A stretch of 64,000 bases of DNA from Ooceraea biroi (lineage: Eukaryota > Arthropoda > Insecta > Hymenoptera > Formicidae). Of the stretch, positions 48,289 through 58,539 are shown in pieces. Below the pieces are notes generated by a model. That model saw only the letters and a list, made by a program, of their open reading frames with translations, searched no databases and had not been told where the DNA came from. The position numbers were made by a program, and so were the translations under genes. Each line of letters opens with the position of its first letter. The first letter of the stretch is position 1. The stretch covers positions 3,393,838 to 3,457,837 of the forward strand of contig NC_039516.1 of NCBI RefSeq assembly GCF_003672135.1, read 5' to 3'.

Positions 48289-49023
48289 ATGACGCATTAT
48301 ATCATACATAGCCCGGTATATCAGTCCGCCTTCTCCCGAGGAAGAGGAAATAAAACTCTGTTCCCCTCCGATAACCTTTCTCTTTCCGTCGATTATCGTC
48401 CACGTGCATTCGCGCGCGCACGCGCGCGAGAATTCATTATGCGTAAATTACGCAAAAGAATTATAAAAAGCGAAATTTTAACGAGACTTCAAAAGAAGGA
48501 AGACGGAAAGAGGAAAACAAATACTTCGTGGATAAAAATGGAATCTACGAAAAGATCCGGCGGCGTTACGAGTCTCGGAATGGACCTTTCCGTGAATTTC
48601 TTACGAGCGTTCGATCGAATCCGTCGAATACAGAGCGGCTCAAAAGAAGGCGGCAGCTTTCACTGCGCCGAACGTTCTCCCGAGACACCCTGTATGCGTA
48701 CGCGCACGCGCATCCATCAAGCAACGAGAAGCTCCCGTCTGCGAGCGCGCGCGCACACAAATGCCCAGATTCAAGCACGAGCACACACGCACACACATGA
48801 CCGCAAAGGCGAACAAAGAAAGAGCCCTAGCGACCAGCAATGCGGCAACGGCGAGCGCCTGCGCGCCGCTCTATGTGAGTCAAGGACGACACGTGCGGCT
48901 ACGAACGACCTACTTATATCTCCGTCGCTTCGTGCGCGATCGCCCCGGCGCACGAACTTTCCCGAGAGCAGAAATAGGACGGCCGGCGTGCCGAGTGTCC
49001 CGACGTTTTACGGAGCGGCCTGA
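48289..49023 (+). CDS. Longest open frame in window, doubtful
   Basis: From ATG 48,289 a frame of 244 codons stays open to 49,023. The protein is Arg/Ser/Thr-rich, with Ala-Arg and His-Thr repeats that come from CGCG and CACA simple sequence at 48,405-48,430 and 48,775-48,800. No signal peptide, domain or conserved motif is visible, and long frames are open on the other strand too. It may be the leader of a transcript from this CpG island and not a protein. Confidence 0.15.
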   Translation: MTHYIIHSPVYQSAFSRGRGNKTLFPSDNLSLSVDYRPRAFARARAREFIMRKLRKRIIKSEILTRLQKKEDGKRKTNTSWIKMESTKRSGGVTSLGMDLSVNFLRAFDRIRRIQSGSKEGGSFHCAERSPETPCMRTRTRIHQATRSSRLRARAHTNAQIQARAHTHTHDRKGEQRKSPSDQQCGNGERLRAALCESRTTRAATNDLLISPSLRARSPRRTNFPESRNRTAGVPSVPTFYGAA

Positions 49024-49116
49024 CCCTTCCCTTCTCCTCTCCTCCGGGTCTTCCCCGCGCCGCGTCATGGCGCACTGGTTAATCGACTGAACGCTATTGC
49101 GACCAGACGACCTCAC

Positions 49117-49574
49117 GTTTAACTCTTTCTACGGTCGCATCAATACCGTGCTTAACGTATCTGGTTAACGACACGCAATTAATTATCATGCATCATGTTT
49201 GCATGTACAAAAGCTTTATTTGTTCCCCGCAAGTTTTGTGAAATTTTATCTCGTGACACACGCATATATTTAAAGCCGCGAATGTGTGAATATATTTTAA
49301 ATTTATATACACACACATAAATCTCTCATACATGCACGTATATAAATTTTGTAAGTTATCTAATGACTGTATGATGCAAAAATAAGCGGCAGTTTTCGAT
49401 TTATATCGCTCACATTTTAATCAAACTTGATCATCATTGATTCGATGCTCAATGATTGTCGAACGTTATGTAATGCAACGATAATGAAGCATTCTTTTCT
49501 TTTCGCCGCCCCGGTGAAACGCGCATTGTCGAAACACGACTGATAACGAAAACCTAAATTCCGCATGATGCAAC
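49117..49574. other. No gene recognised
   Basis: AT-rich spacer leading to the hairpin at 49,575. Confidence 0.5.
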
Positions 49575-49679
49575 CCGGACAGCAGAAAAATCTAAAAAGA
49601 CATCGCAAAGCTGTCGAAAGAACGTCTTTACGTCTTTCACGCATCTTTGCGATGTCTCTTGGATTTTTCTGCTGTCTGG
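49575..49679. repeat. 105-nt near-perfect hairpin, candidate hairpin RNA
   Basis: Seen: CCGGACAGCAGAAAAATC pairs with GGATTTTTCTGCTGTCTGG and AGACATCGCAAAG pairs with CTTTGCGATGTCT; pairing continues inward through GAAAGAACGT/ACGTCTTTC to a four-base loop (CTTT). I count about 45 pairs with only small bulges. A length near 100 nt, one terminal loop and near-continuous pairing resemble an insect miRNA precursor or a short hairpin-siRNA locus, or a very small foldback transposon. I could not match either arm to a miRNA family I know. Confidence 0.6.
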
Positions 49680-50561
49680 CAATTAATCCGCAAGTGTCGC
49701 ATCGCAGGTAGTGATATAGGGTATCCAAGTTATTCCGATACTATGTATTTTTATCACGTACATTGTAATTTTATCATCCGCATCTTCAATGTAGTTAAGT
49801 TTTAAGTCTTGAGAAATAGACTTGGATAAAGTGTCATAAATTTTTAATAATTATTATTTATTACGGACGTTACTGACACTGGTGTCATTTATTTATTTAC
49901 TAATTGTTGGAATGGGATGTTGCTAAGTACAGACATGATAGAGCGCGAGGTTAGCACAAGGATCGTCCAGGGAGTGGCGGAAATCTCGACGGCCGGGAGG
50001 ACCGGGACCATCGAGACGCCCTAGATGCGGAACCAAGCGAGATCGATAGAAAAATGGGTCAAAGGTTCGGCTGCCGCCTTTACCGTAAATGGTAGTGTTT
50101 CGCGGTAGTTTGACAGCACACACAAAAAGGAAAAAACAAATAGCTAACACAGCAGTTTCTAACTTCTCCTATTTTAATTGTATATAGATAGAAATAGCGC
50201 AATAGTAAGACAATGAATTTTTATATCAGAATACGAAAAATTGTTACTTTTTATTATATAATCATGAAAAAATGCTGCAATTAAATTTGCGCGCAAAAAG
50301 ACTGACGAACTAAAATCTTTTCATGTAAAATATTTCAATTTTGTTGAATTATACGCATAAGATTAATATCAATTTCATATTATTATATACCGAATGTAGC
50401 GTTTATTCACGAACATATGAGATAATAGAAAAATCGATAGAGACTCCGTTTTCGCAGAAAGTTGCATAGTGTCTCGCATTATTCCCTAATTTTAATTGCA
50501 CCACGTGGAATCGTCTACGGTGCGGTGTTCACGTAGTCAGGTATATACGAATCTTCCGGTG
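49680..50561. other. No gene supported
   Basis: A GC-richer block at 49,923-50,110 is open on both strands: 75 codons on the minus strand without an ATG, and 29 codons from an ATG on the plus strand. I could not choose. The rest is AT-rich. Confidence 0.35.
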
Positions 50562-50753
50562 TCAGCCGCATCGCGACGTACTGCGGCGATTGGCTCTTCG
50601 GGGCCGCGATAGTTGGAGCCTAAAGGTGGCCCACGCGGCTCGGCCCCGCCGTTTCTTCCCACCCGGGGCATAAGTAGCGGGTTCCGCGCGCGCTGCCAGC
50701 AGTTCCTGTTCGGCTGTCGTCATGGAATCGTGCGCTGGCGAGAGTGAATCCAT
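50562..50753 (-). CDS. Small ORF with strong start context, unknown
   Basis: From ATG 50,753 (context GTGAAGATGG, with A at -3 and G at +4) a frame of 63 codons starts MDSLSPAHDSMTTAEQELLA and becomes Arg-rich and basic toward its end. The first half looks protein-like; the second half may be read-through of GC-rich leader. It lies at the edge of a large CpG island. No family is recognised and a short plus-strand frame overlaps it. Confidence 0.22.
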   Translation of the reverse strand: MDSLSPAHDSMTTAEQELLAARAEPATYAPGGKKRRGRAAWATFRLQLSRPRRANRRSTSRCG

Positions 50754-50759
50754 CTTCAC

Positions 50760-53190
50760 GCACGTACGTGACGATGTACGCGCGCCTACGTAGCCGTCGA
50801 TGATGGAAAGGATGTTACGTATACGTGCGCCTGCGTATATCAGTGTGCGTGCGTGTGCGTGCGTGGAAAGGAAAGAGAGAGGGAGAGCGGGCGAGCAACG
50901 GAGAGAAAGAAATCAAAGAGAGAGACGGAACGCGGGCAAGCCGTCGGTGCGCACGCGGACCAATCGCGACTCGAGTAGCAACGGCGCCTGCCAATCGCAG
51001 CGGGCAGCGGCGCTCCGCGGGTGCGCGCCATCGTCACCACCGGATGCGACCCATCGCGCCGAATAGTGGGGAGGAAACCGAGAGTGCGATGCGGGCCGCG
51101 CGTTCTAGCGCATCCTCGTTCGCCGCAGCTCGCCCACGGGTTCGGTCGCGTTTCGCGGCGGTCTCGACTCGTAGACGTCCGTCCGGTGCCCGACGTTCTC
51201 GGACGGCCGTCGCGTGCCCTCTGCTCTTATCACCGTTCATCGACGGAAAGCCAGCGGGACAGTAAAATCGAATTTTTCCTTTTGAACGTTCGAGGACTCG
51301 CGTTCGAACGTTCAAAGGGAAAGCGCGAGTTCCCTAGATTTTTCGCTCCGGAAGGATCCAAGAAGACGAGAGGTCCGACGCAGCTCGTTTAACGAAGTTC
51401 GAGTCGATGCACGCGCCCGAGTGGCTCTTCCAGAGGCTGACTCGTCGTTTCGTTTCCAATCGCAAGATATAGGTCGAGCCTCGGCCCGATAACAAGAGGA
51501 CTCGGATCGGATGAGTCGGTGTGACGATAGCGATTAAATTTTATTACGAGGAGAAATCTGTTGTTACGGAAAAGATTTAAGTTATTCCGGAAAAAGGGGA
51601 GGAGTAGGAAATTAAAACGAGTGGTACCGTGTGCCAAGGACGCAGATGTAGGATCCAGACGACCATTTTAGAAAAGAGAATCAAACGGAAACCACAAGCG
51701 CCGCCTGGTACGAGCGGACGTTGCCGCGAGCTTCTGCGTGCGTGGCGCGATCGGAAGCGGGATTCCTGTGTCGCTCTCGAACCGTGCCGACTATGCGGTC
51801 GACATCGTGCGTATTTCCGAAATTCACTCTTTTCTTGTGTGTGCGCATCGCGACGATGTAGGTGTCGCCGAAAAAGAGATTCTACCCTCAAGAGCGAGAG
51901 ATTCGGAGAAGGAAAAAAAAGCGCGAGAAAGAGAGAAAGAGTGATCTTTCCATCGCACTTTCCTCCCCCCCCCCCTCTCTCTACGAAAGCGGGACTTTAA
52001 AAAGTACGCGACCCATTGACCGCGACCGTCTAACCTATTTATCGCAGCCTTCGGATTCACTCTTCTCTCTTTCTCTCTCTTTGCACTTCTCGCGTACGCC
52101 CGGTTTGCTCGTCGAGTACTTCCGCCCGACAAGCAACACGATGTGTGCAGTGATTCGAGATTCAGCGATCGATCTTCGTGTGTTTCACCTAGTGAGATTC
52201 TTAAAACTGTGTGAGAGAAAGGTGAATGTAGGCTGTCGATAATGGTTCGTTGGTTCTCTCGTTTCTCGAATTGCGTCTTCCGCGGATTTCCGGTTTTAAT
52301 TTTACTTACGCTTCTGCCTTTCGATAGAAAATTTAATTTAAACGGTAAGCTTCTCGTGTGACACGTAAAGCTCACAAATTGACTCGTGACGTACAATTCT
52401 TCATATTTTACAATATTTAATTTACACATAAGAACCACTGACCCATTATACCGTACATACGAGACATGCGGATTCTCAATACCGACACAGTTTTTTGTTC
52501 TTACGCTCGCGAGCGCGCGCTTAGGGGGGGGGGGGGGGAAAGATACCGGACGAAAACTGAAAACGGAAAAAAATGTCGGTGGTCAGTCGTTGGTGCCGTG
52601 TGTCGATAGTCTTTTTTTCCTCTCTTTTGTCTCTCATATACATATACATTCTCGCTCACTTAGTGGGCAAAGATGGCGGCTCCCTCTCACTCGTTGGTCC
52701 GCTCAGCAAGCTCGACGAGAGGGGCCGAACTGTGTGACGCAACCGTTGCTGTCACGTGACTGTTCCGTGGCTCGGCTTGCTCGCTGGGCCAGTGTGTGAT
52801 CTAACGTTTGTTACGGCGGCCGACGGCGGAGGATACGCACCGGAGAGCGCAGCAGGAAACAGCAAAGACGGGAAAGACTACCCCAGTCGTCTCTCTCATT
52901 TTGCACGATAATAGCGCAGACTCTCTTGGTCGCTAGGTCAGTGGGGGTGAGAAACTGGCTTGGCTTATACGCAAAGCAACAGTCAGTCTTTTTCTCTCTC
53001 CTATCGGCCCCGCGACAAAGCGCAACTCAATGTCCATTTTCTTCTTCGAGCGCGATGTGTCGTTCTCGAAACGTGCGCGTAAAGCTAGATCATCGACGCT
53101 TTGAATTGTCGCCATCGTTCCTGTCCTTTTCGTCGAAAGGATGGGAAAGGATAGCGGTAAAGGTGTATAAAGTTCATTGATTCCGTTCAT
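50760..53190. promoter_or_regulatory. Large CpG island, promoter/5' leader region
   Basis: About 2.4 kb of GC-rich DNA with GTGCGT repeats (50,842-50,865), a GAACGTTC hairpin (51,278-51,319), C11 (51,965-51,975) and G15 (52,524-52,538). AAAGATGGCGGC at 52,669-52,680 is a YY1/Pho-type promoter motif; it opens a 28-codon frame (52,673-52,759) that may be an upstream ORF. A plus-strand GTGAGA donor follows near 52,948. Frames of 80-200 codons occur on both strands with no domain. The best reading is the promoter and non-coding first exon of a gene with a long first intron, probably on the plus strand. Confidence 0.4.
51278..51319. promoter_or_regulatory. Hairpin with two GAAcgTTC sites (HSE-like)
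   Basis: CCTTTTGAACGTTCGA and TCGAACGTTCAAAGG are near-perfect reverse complements around ten bases. Each arm contains GAACGTTC, two inverted GAA units with two-base spacing, the building block of heat-shock elements. Complete elements need at least three units in register, and only partial third units are visible, so HSF binding is inference. Confidence 0.4.
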
Positions 53191-55988
53191 CTTGATAGTA
53201 ATAACTGCAAGTCGTCATTTTTTATATTGTTTTCTAAGATTTCAAAGTATATTTAACGTTTTAAGATTAAAGAATTTTTATTAAATATTCAATCTTGATT
53301 CTCCATAATTTTTTGTGATTTATAGAATTTAAAAATTCTGGATTTCGTCATCCTGATTATTCACATCTTTTACGTAATCTTCACGTTTCTCGAGATTAAC
53401 AAATCTTTTGTCTCTCTCTCTTTCTTTCACTAAAAATCGTATATATATTTCCAATTTTATACAATATTTCCCTTTAAATCTTAAAGTGTTCAAATATAAA
53501 TTAATTGCAAGTATTCAAATTTTTAATTAACGCCATCTGCGAATACATATTTTATAACCTTATAAAAATATAATCTTTATTCTTAAAACTCTTGGATTGT
53601 CCAATTCTTTAATCTCCGTATAATGTTAGATCCGCGGTTCCGCAAATTTAATATTTATACACAGCATGATCTCAGCAGTGGATACCGTGTTCCCCCAGCT
53701 GTAACGAATATTATTGAAAGGCTCTGGGATCACGGAAAACACTGAGCGAGCATCAGCCATACTTCAGTGGATTCTTCTCTCGCTGATTTTTGACGACCTA
53801 CTTGCTTCCTCATAATTTATGATAGACGATGATGTTTATTGCTATGTAATTAACAACAATATGTTTATGCGGGGATTGACTTTTAGCAATATATAATTCT
53901 CTGGAATATACATACATAAATGTACATTAGCATTCATTATACATACATTAGCATTAGCAAGTCTAGATTTTTATGACATGTATATTAAGTATTAAGTCTA
54001 ACTGTAATTTTTATCGTCTTATTGCAGAAATCTTTTCTGTTCTTTGTTGTTAACAGTATTAGTAAAACATTAATTTTTTCGGAAATATTAAATAAGTAAG
54101 ATATCCTAAGATTCTGTAATTTAATCATGTAAATGGCTCTACCTGTATGGTGGACCTAAACTTGTCCAAATACACTGCAGAGTTCTGTGATTGTACGAAA
54201 CCCCGTGCAGGCCTAGGCCGCCGTTCACCTCTTGCCGCGTACTATACTTTCTAAAGCTGCTTACTTTCGTAACTCGGCAAATACCGGCCGCTGCGGATTC
54301 TTTTTCCCGACCAGCCAGCCGGAGAACCAACCGGATCGACACGGCACGTATTTTTCTACTCTCGCGTACGATTTTTTTTTACTATACACTGACTAGATTG
54401 AGAAATCTCAGAATTAACACATGTCTTTTTCGTTGGTCTTCTTGTATGTTTTATACATTTGAATTTACGAATTTATGATCATTTAGCTCCACAACTCAAT
54501 TATAAGTTAAATATGTGCATACTATTTATCCACGCACTTTTATTATTTATCCACGTAATTCTCTATTTATAATTCTCTTAATATTAATAATGTTCTTAGA
54601 ACTGTACTCATACATTTATTCTAGTTGATTATTATTATCTTATATTTTATATATATCTCAAAATTGTTGTAAGAAAAATAAAAAACTTACGTTTATTGGC
54701 ACTTGTCGCTACATGTTTCTTTCAGATTAGGATTAGGAATCCAATCTCACAAAATGCGTTTTAATGAAACTTGTTATTTTCCCCTTCCTAATAAAAAAAA
54801 TATATTTGTATCCGTGCATGATTAATATTAATATTATATCAATTGCGCTGTGCAACTCGCATTTATTTACAATTTCCATATACACGAGGCATGTGTATGT
54901 AGTGTTTTCCCCATATCTACTTATTATTATTCCAAGAACTAGAGTCGATAATTCTTAATTATGGTATCGACAAATAACATGACCAACTCGCTTAAACGCT
55001 GCTTTTAGCAAGGCACATTTGATGATAACAATGCTTAATAAGCCACGAGTATGTAATAAATTATTAATTGAGTAAATGACAAGTTATGTGTGCCAATTAT
55101 TTGTATATGCTATATATAATAGAAATTTCAACTCCTAAAATGCAATTTTATGTTACAAATATATATATTTTTCGCATATCACACGAGTAATCAAGAATTA
55201 ATTTGCTTAATATATTATTAATAGAAATTAATACATAAATATATTAGAAATCTAGTTAGAAAGTGTATAACAATAGTCACCTAATGTGTAATAGTTTTAT
55301 TAGTTTTCTAAATAGTTATATATTTCCCAACATTTGTGTGCAGTTTTATTGGAAACACTATATATTGCCTATCGCTATGTATTGCTTTATAATCGAGCAC
55401 CTAGTGTTTATGTTAATCATGTCTTGATCTAAACGCACGTTACACAACTCAATGCTTTTACAAAAACCGCATATGATTGAGCTCATAATATTTAATCACA
55501 ACATTTACTCACAATATCAGGTGGCAAAATTTCTTGAAAGGTTAGTTGCAGAGAACTTCACCGTTCATTATCTCGTATTTTCGCAATCGCGAGATACTCA
55601 ATGTAGGAAAATTGTTACCGAGGTAAAAAGGTTGACGTTGGAGCAAAACAAATAGGACTTTATTTTATATCACGTTATTTGCATACGCATATAAAAATTC
55701 TTAAAATTTTAACTACGATTCGTTATAAAACCTAAACTATTATTTTTGTTAACAAATAGGAATGCAATAGGATAAGATTGTTTCATGGAATTTGTCAGAA
55801 AGGTTACAACATTAAGAAAGTTACATAAGATAACGATTTATCAACTATGCGGCCTTAGCATTTATATGAAAAAAATTTAATGTCTAATTTAAATCTAACA
55901 TATATGTATACATAAAAAAGAAAAACAGCGTGAAGATTTTTTTTCTATTGTGACAAGAGAGCGTGGGACACGCAACCATTTGCGAGTG
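53191..55988. other. AT-rich, no gene recognised
   Basis: Very AT-rich, with a CT-rich microsatellite at 53,409-53,428. A GC-richer patch at 54,180-54,340 has a 67-codon minus-strand frame lacking ATG and ending at CAG|GTAGAG; both strands are open there. Otherwise nothing is seen. If the island at 52.7 kb is a plus-strand promoter, this would be its first intron. Confidence 0.4.
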
Positions 55989-56177
55989 CTAAGGCGCCAT
56001 TTTCTTACGCAGCGTCATGTTGCGGCCATCTTTCGCTAAGACCAAGCGTTTCCGTTTCCATTTCGGATCGCATACCGCACTCGGATTCCATCCTCGCCAT
56101 CTAATTTTACTCGTTGGCCCCGATATTATATCGTCTTGCTTCATCGCACTGTACCTGATTTCAGGAAAACATTTCAG
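55989..56177 (-). CDS. Candidate terminal exon, unknown basic protein
   Basis: Seen: a pyrimidine-rich acceptor (TTTATTTCTTTGGCAAG on the minus strand) precedes 56,177, followed by 62 codons and a TAG at 55,989. The peptide runs from LKCFPEIRYSAMKQDDIISG through PKWKRKRLVLAKDGRNMTLR to KKMAP, strongly basic in its second half. A GTAAGA donor inside (exon would end at 56,009) would instead make it an internal exon. Another reading is a promoter: GCGGCCATCTTT and GGCGCCATTTT in the same block are YY1/Pho-type motifs. The plus strand is also open for 58 codons. No family is recognised. Confidence 0.28.
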   Translation of the reverse strand: MKCFPEIRYSAMKQDDIISGPTSKIRWRGWNPSAVCDPKWKRKRLVLAKDGRNMTLRKKMAP

Positions 56178-56519
56178 CTTGCCAAAGAAATAAACGAATT
56201 AGCTTTTCACAGTCATAAAAATGTTTCAATAAAAATTAAATCATATTTTATTAATTTTGATAACATGTCCTTCATGGTAATATTATTGCTTATTGTTGTA
56301 TAAATTCATTTTTATAATATTATATTCACTTATACTTTGTTACGTAGTATATAAATATCATGCAAAAAGCGTGATTGTCAAAACTCTACGACAACTTTAT
56401 CAGAGATGAATAATTACAAAATTTGCAGTCCTAACTCTAATTCCGTCATTGGAGTTTTATGAAAATCAGACTCGACGCCAATGGTGCGGATGACATCATT
56501 GCGAAACGGTTGGTTCGTG
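56178..56519. other. No gene recognised
   Basis: AT-rich spacer upstream (minus strand) of the candidate exon at 55,989-56,177. It holds no visible repeat. Confidence 0.45.
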
Positions 56520-56840
56520 GGGCAAAGAGGCAGCGGTAAAGACCGTGGATCATTGCATGAGGGCAGGAGGGGGTGTAGGCAAGGCATATGTGTGATGCTA
56601 GAGAAGAGCAAAATGCACGAGAGAGATAGGTAGAATAAAAGGAGAGGGGGAGATACATAAAGATGCAAGGAAGCAAGAAGAGAGAGTGAGAGACTGATGG
56701 TAGCCATGATGAGACGAGAAGAGCGGAAAGGTGCCACGTTATAAGCACGCTGTAGTGAATCTGTCGAATGGAAGGGATACAAGAAGGGGGTGCAAAGGGG
56801 GCAGCTAGGCCTTGAAGAAGCGAAGACGAATAAAAGCACG
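56520..56840. repeat. Purine-rich tract (~320 bp)
   Basis: The plus strand is dominated by A and G (AGAGAG, GGAGG and GAAG units). The minus strand is therefore pyrimidine-rich and open for 141 codons of Ser, Leu and Pro, which I attribute to composition. It mirrors the pyrimidine tract at 45,537-46,020. Confidence 0.6.
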
Positions 56841-58422
56841 CGACGCTTTATGAACGGAACTTTAGTGCTGAAGTCAGCACGGTTATTTCTCGAGCTGAAG
56901 TCAGCGCACCTTTCTCTCTAGAACGCGTCTAAAATCCCTTACGAATGTCCTTTCTATTCGATATATTCCTATATTCTAATTTATGATGTTTAATTAGTTT
57001 TATATTTAGAAGCTCTCGGGCTCTTGCGCGCGTGGGTGTGTTACATAACGCATATTTCACGTATCCGAAGGAGTACTAAAAATTCTCGAAACATCATAAA
57101 TCGTGAAAACGTAGTCAGATGAAAAAAGCATACTGAGCTTGAATAAGTGATCAGTAATGGACAATGTGCTACAGTTAGACCAAATATCTTTATCGTCACA
57201 CGTACGCACACACTTCTAAGTTGCGTAATCGACAACGATATCATTTATTAGGCAGTCTTTGAGCACAGTCGAGATGTCGGCAATTTTGCATTCGCGTATG
57301 CCAATATTACGTTGACTAACGGTGATCGATTACTCGTTCTCGAGAAATTTATGAGAAGAATGAGAAACTCTTTTTAATTTTTTATTTTACAGAGAATTAT
57401 ACGCAAAGTCTTTGCATCGTTAGTTTTAAATTTCGAGTATTTTCTATTTCTAAAAAGAGGAGAACGTTATTTCAAGTCCGATATTTTTTTGTGGAAACCT
57501 TGAAGTATGATAGCGAAAAATGATATCTTTTCTTTCATCCATTTCTATCATAAGCCTGCACACATAGAGGTCTCCATGGTATTCGCTCGTATCTTCTTCG
57601 CCGAAAAGCCCACCCCGATTTTTACCCTCACCCACCATTCCCAGACGATTTCTCGGTCGAAGATGGCTCCTGTGAGGTTATCGCTAGACCACGCCCTGCG
57701 AAACAGAGCTTTCCGCCATGAACAATATTGAGGAGGACCAAGATCTCAAGGACAACCGGAGCCGCTCCTGCGGGAAGCATACCGCGACACTCGTGTTCCT
57801 TTCTTCCCGGAAATCGTGAGCACGCGAGCGAGCCAATCCGTGCGTCATACTATATAATGTAGGAAAATTACTGGTCATCATACGTGGAAACGATTAAATG
57901 TTTTCTTATCCTGGTTGTAGGATGTAGGATTGCCGAAGGTGAAGAATATTTTGAAAAATTCATATTGGTGAAAATATTCTGACGAATTATTTGTGTGTAT
58001 GTGTGCGGATAATTCATTTCTAAAATTCTTAAAAAACGTATGTGCGGAAAGAGTATTATATGATCCAAACACTGCTAGCAATGAGATTTCAACGTATATC
58101 TACAATATATAAATTGCTTTAATTTGTACCAATTACTTTGAGAAATGTACACAAAAATTATCTGCTATCAATGCAAATAATTATTTAAACTCCTTATATT
58201 GTTGCATAAATAATGATTCTTTTTCCCGTTTCCGGTAAGAACACCTGTCATGATTATTTTTCATCGATAATAAAATAATAAATTATCTCGGAATAAAATA
58301 ATTATCTTGAATATCAACAACTGCTCGTCTGCATCTCCTTCCTTTGATTCTTTTTTCTCCTCCACCTTTTTTCGTTCTTGTTGACCCGGCATGTATGGCG
58401 GATAAGCTTACGTAAGACAAAC
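56841..58422. other. No gene recognised
   Basis: AT-rich apart from 57,560-57,840, where short frames are open on both strands without domains or paired splice sites. Confidence 0.4.
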
Positions 58423-58534
58423 GTACCTACTTACTTACCAACCCACCTACTGACTATTCGAGGGATCAAGGCAAACCGGTAGGCAGGTAAGCAGGCAAAC
58501 AGACTAGTAGGTAGGTAGATGAGTGAGTAGGTGG
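58423..58534. repeat. Inverted ACCTACTT / AGTAGGTA repeat tract
   Basis: CCTAC/TTAC units at 58,423-58,451 face GTAG/GTGAG units at 58,505-58,534, so the two ends are imperfect inverted repeats around about 50 bases that include GGTAGGCAGGTAAGCAGGC. It probably arose by expansion of a four-base unit with an inversion. Confidence 0.65.
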
Positions 58535-58539
58535 GCACG

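Noticed and set aside
49923..50150. 75-codon minus-strand frame with a signal-peptide-like start
   Set aside because: It has a GTG start only; the hydrophobic start is a polypyrimidine stretch that could be an acceptor tract, and the plus strand also has an ATG-led frame in the same block.
51824..52438. 204-codon minus-strand frame in the 51-52 kb island
   Set aside because: It includes homopolymer and GA/CT-rich runs, has no domain, and other frames are equally open.
56009..56177. Inward-rectifier potassium channel N-terminal exon
   Set aside because: The KRKRLVLAKDGR stretch recalls basic segments before the first membrane helix of such channels, but the resemblance is too short and no membrane segment follows.
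56414..56839. 141-codon minus-strand frame
   Set aside because: It is the complement of a purine-rich tract, low-complexity, with no conserved motif.
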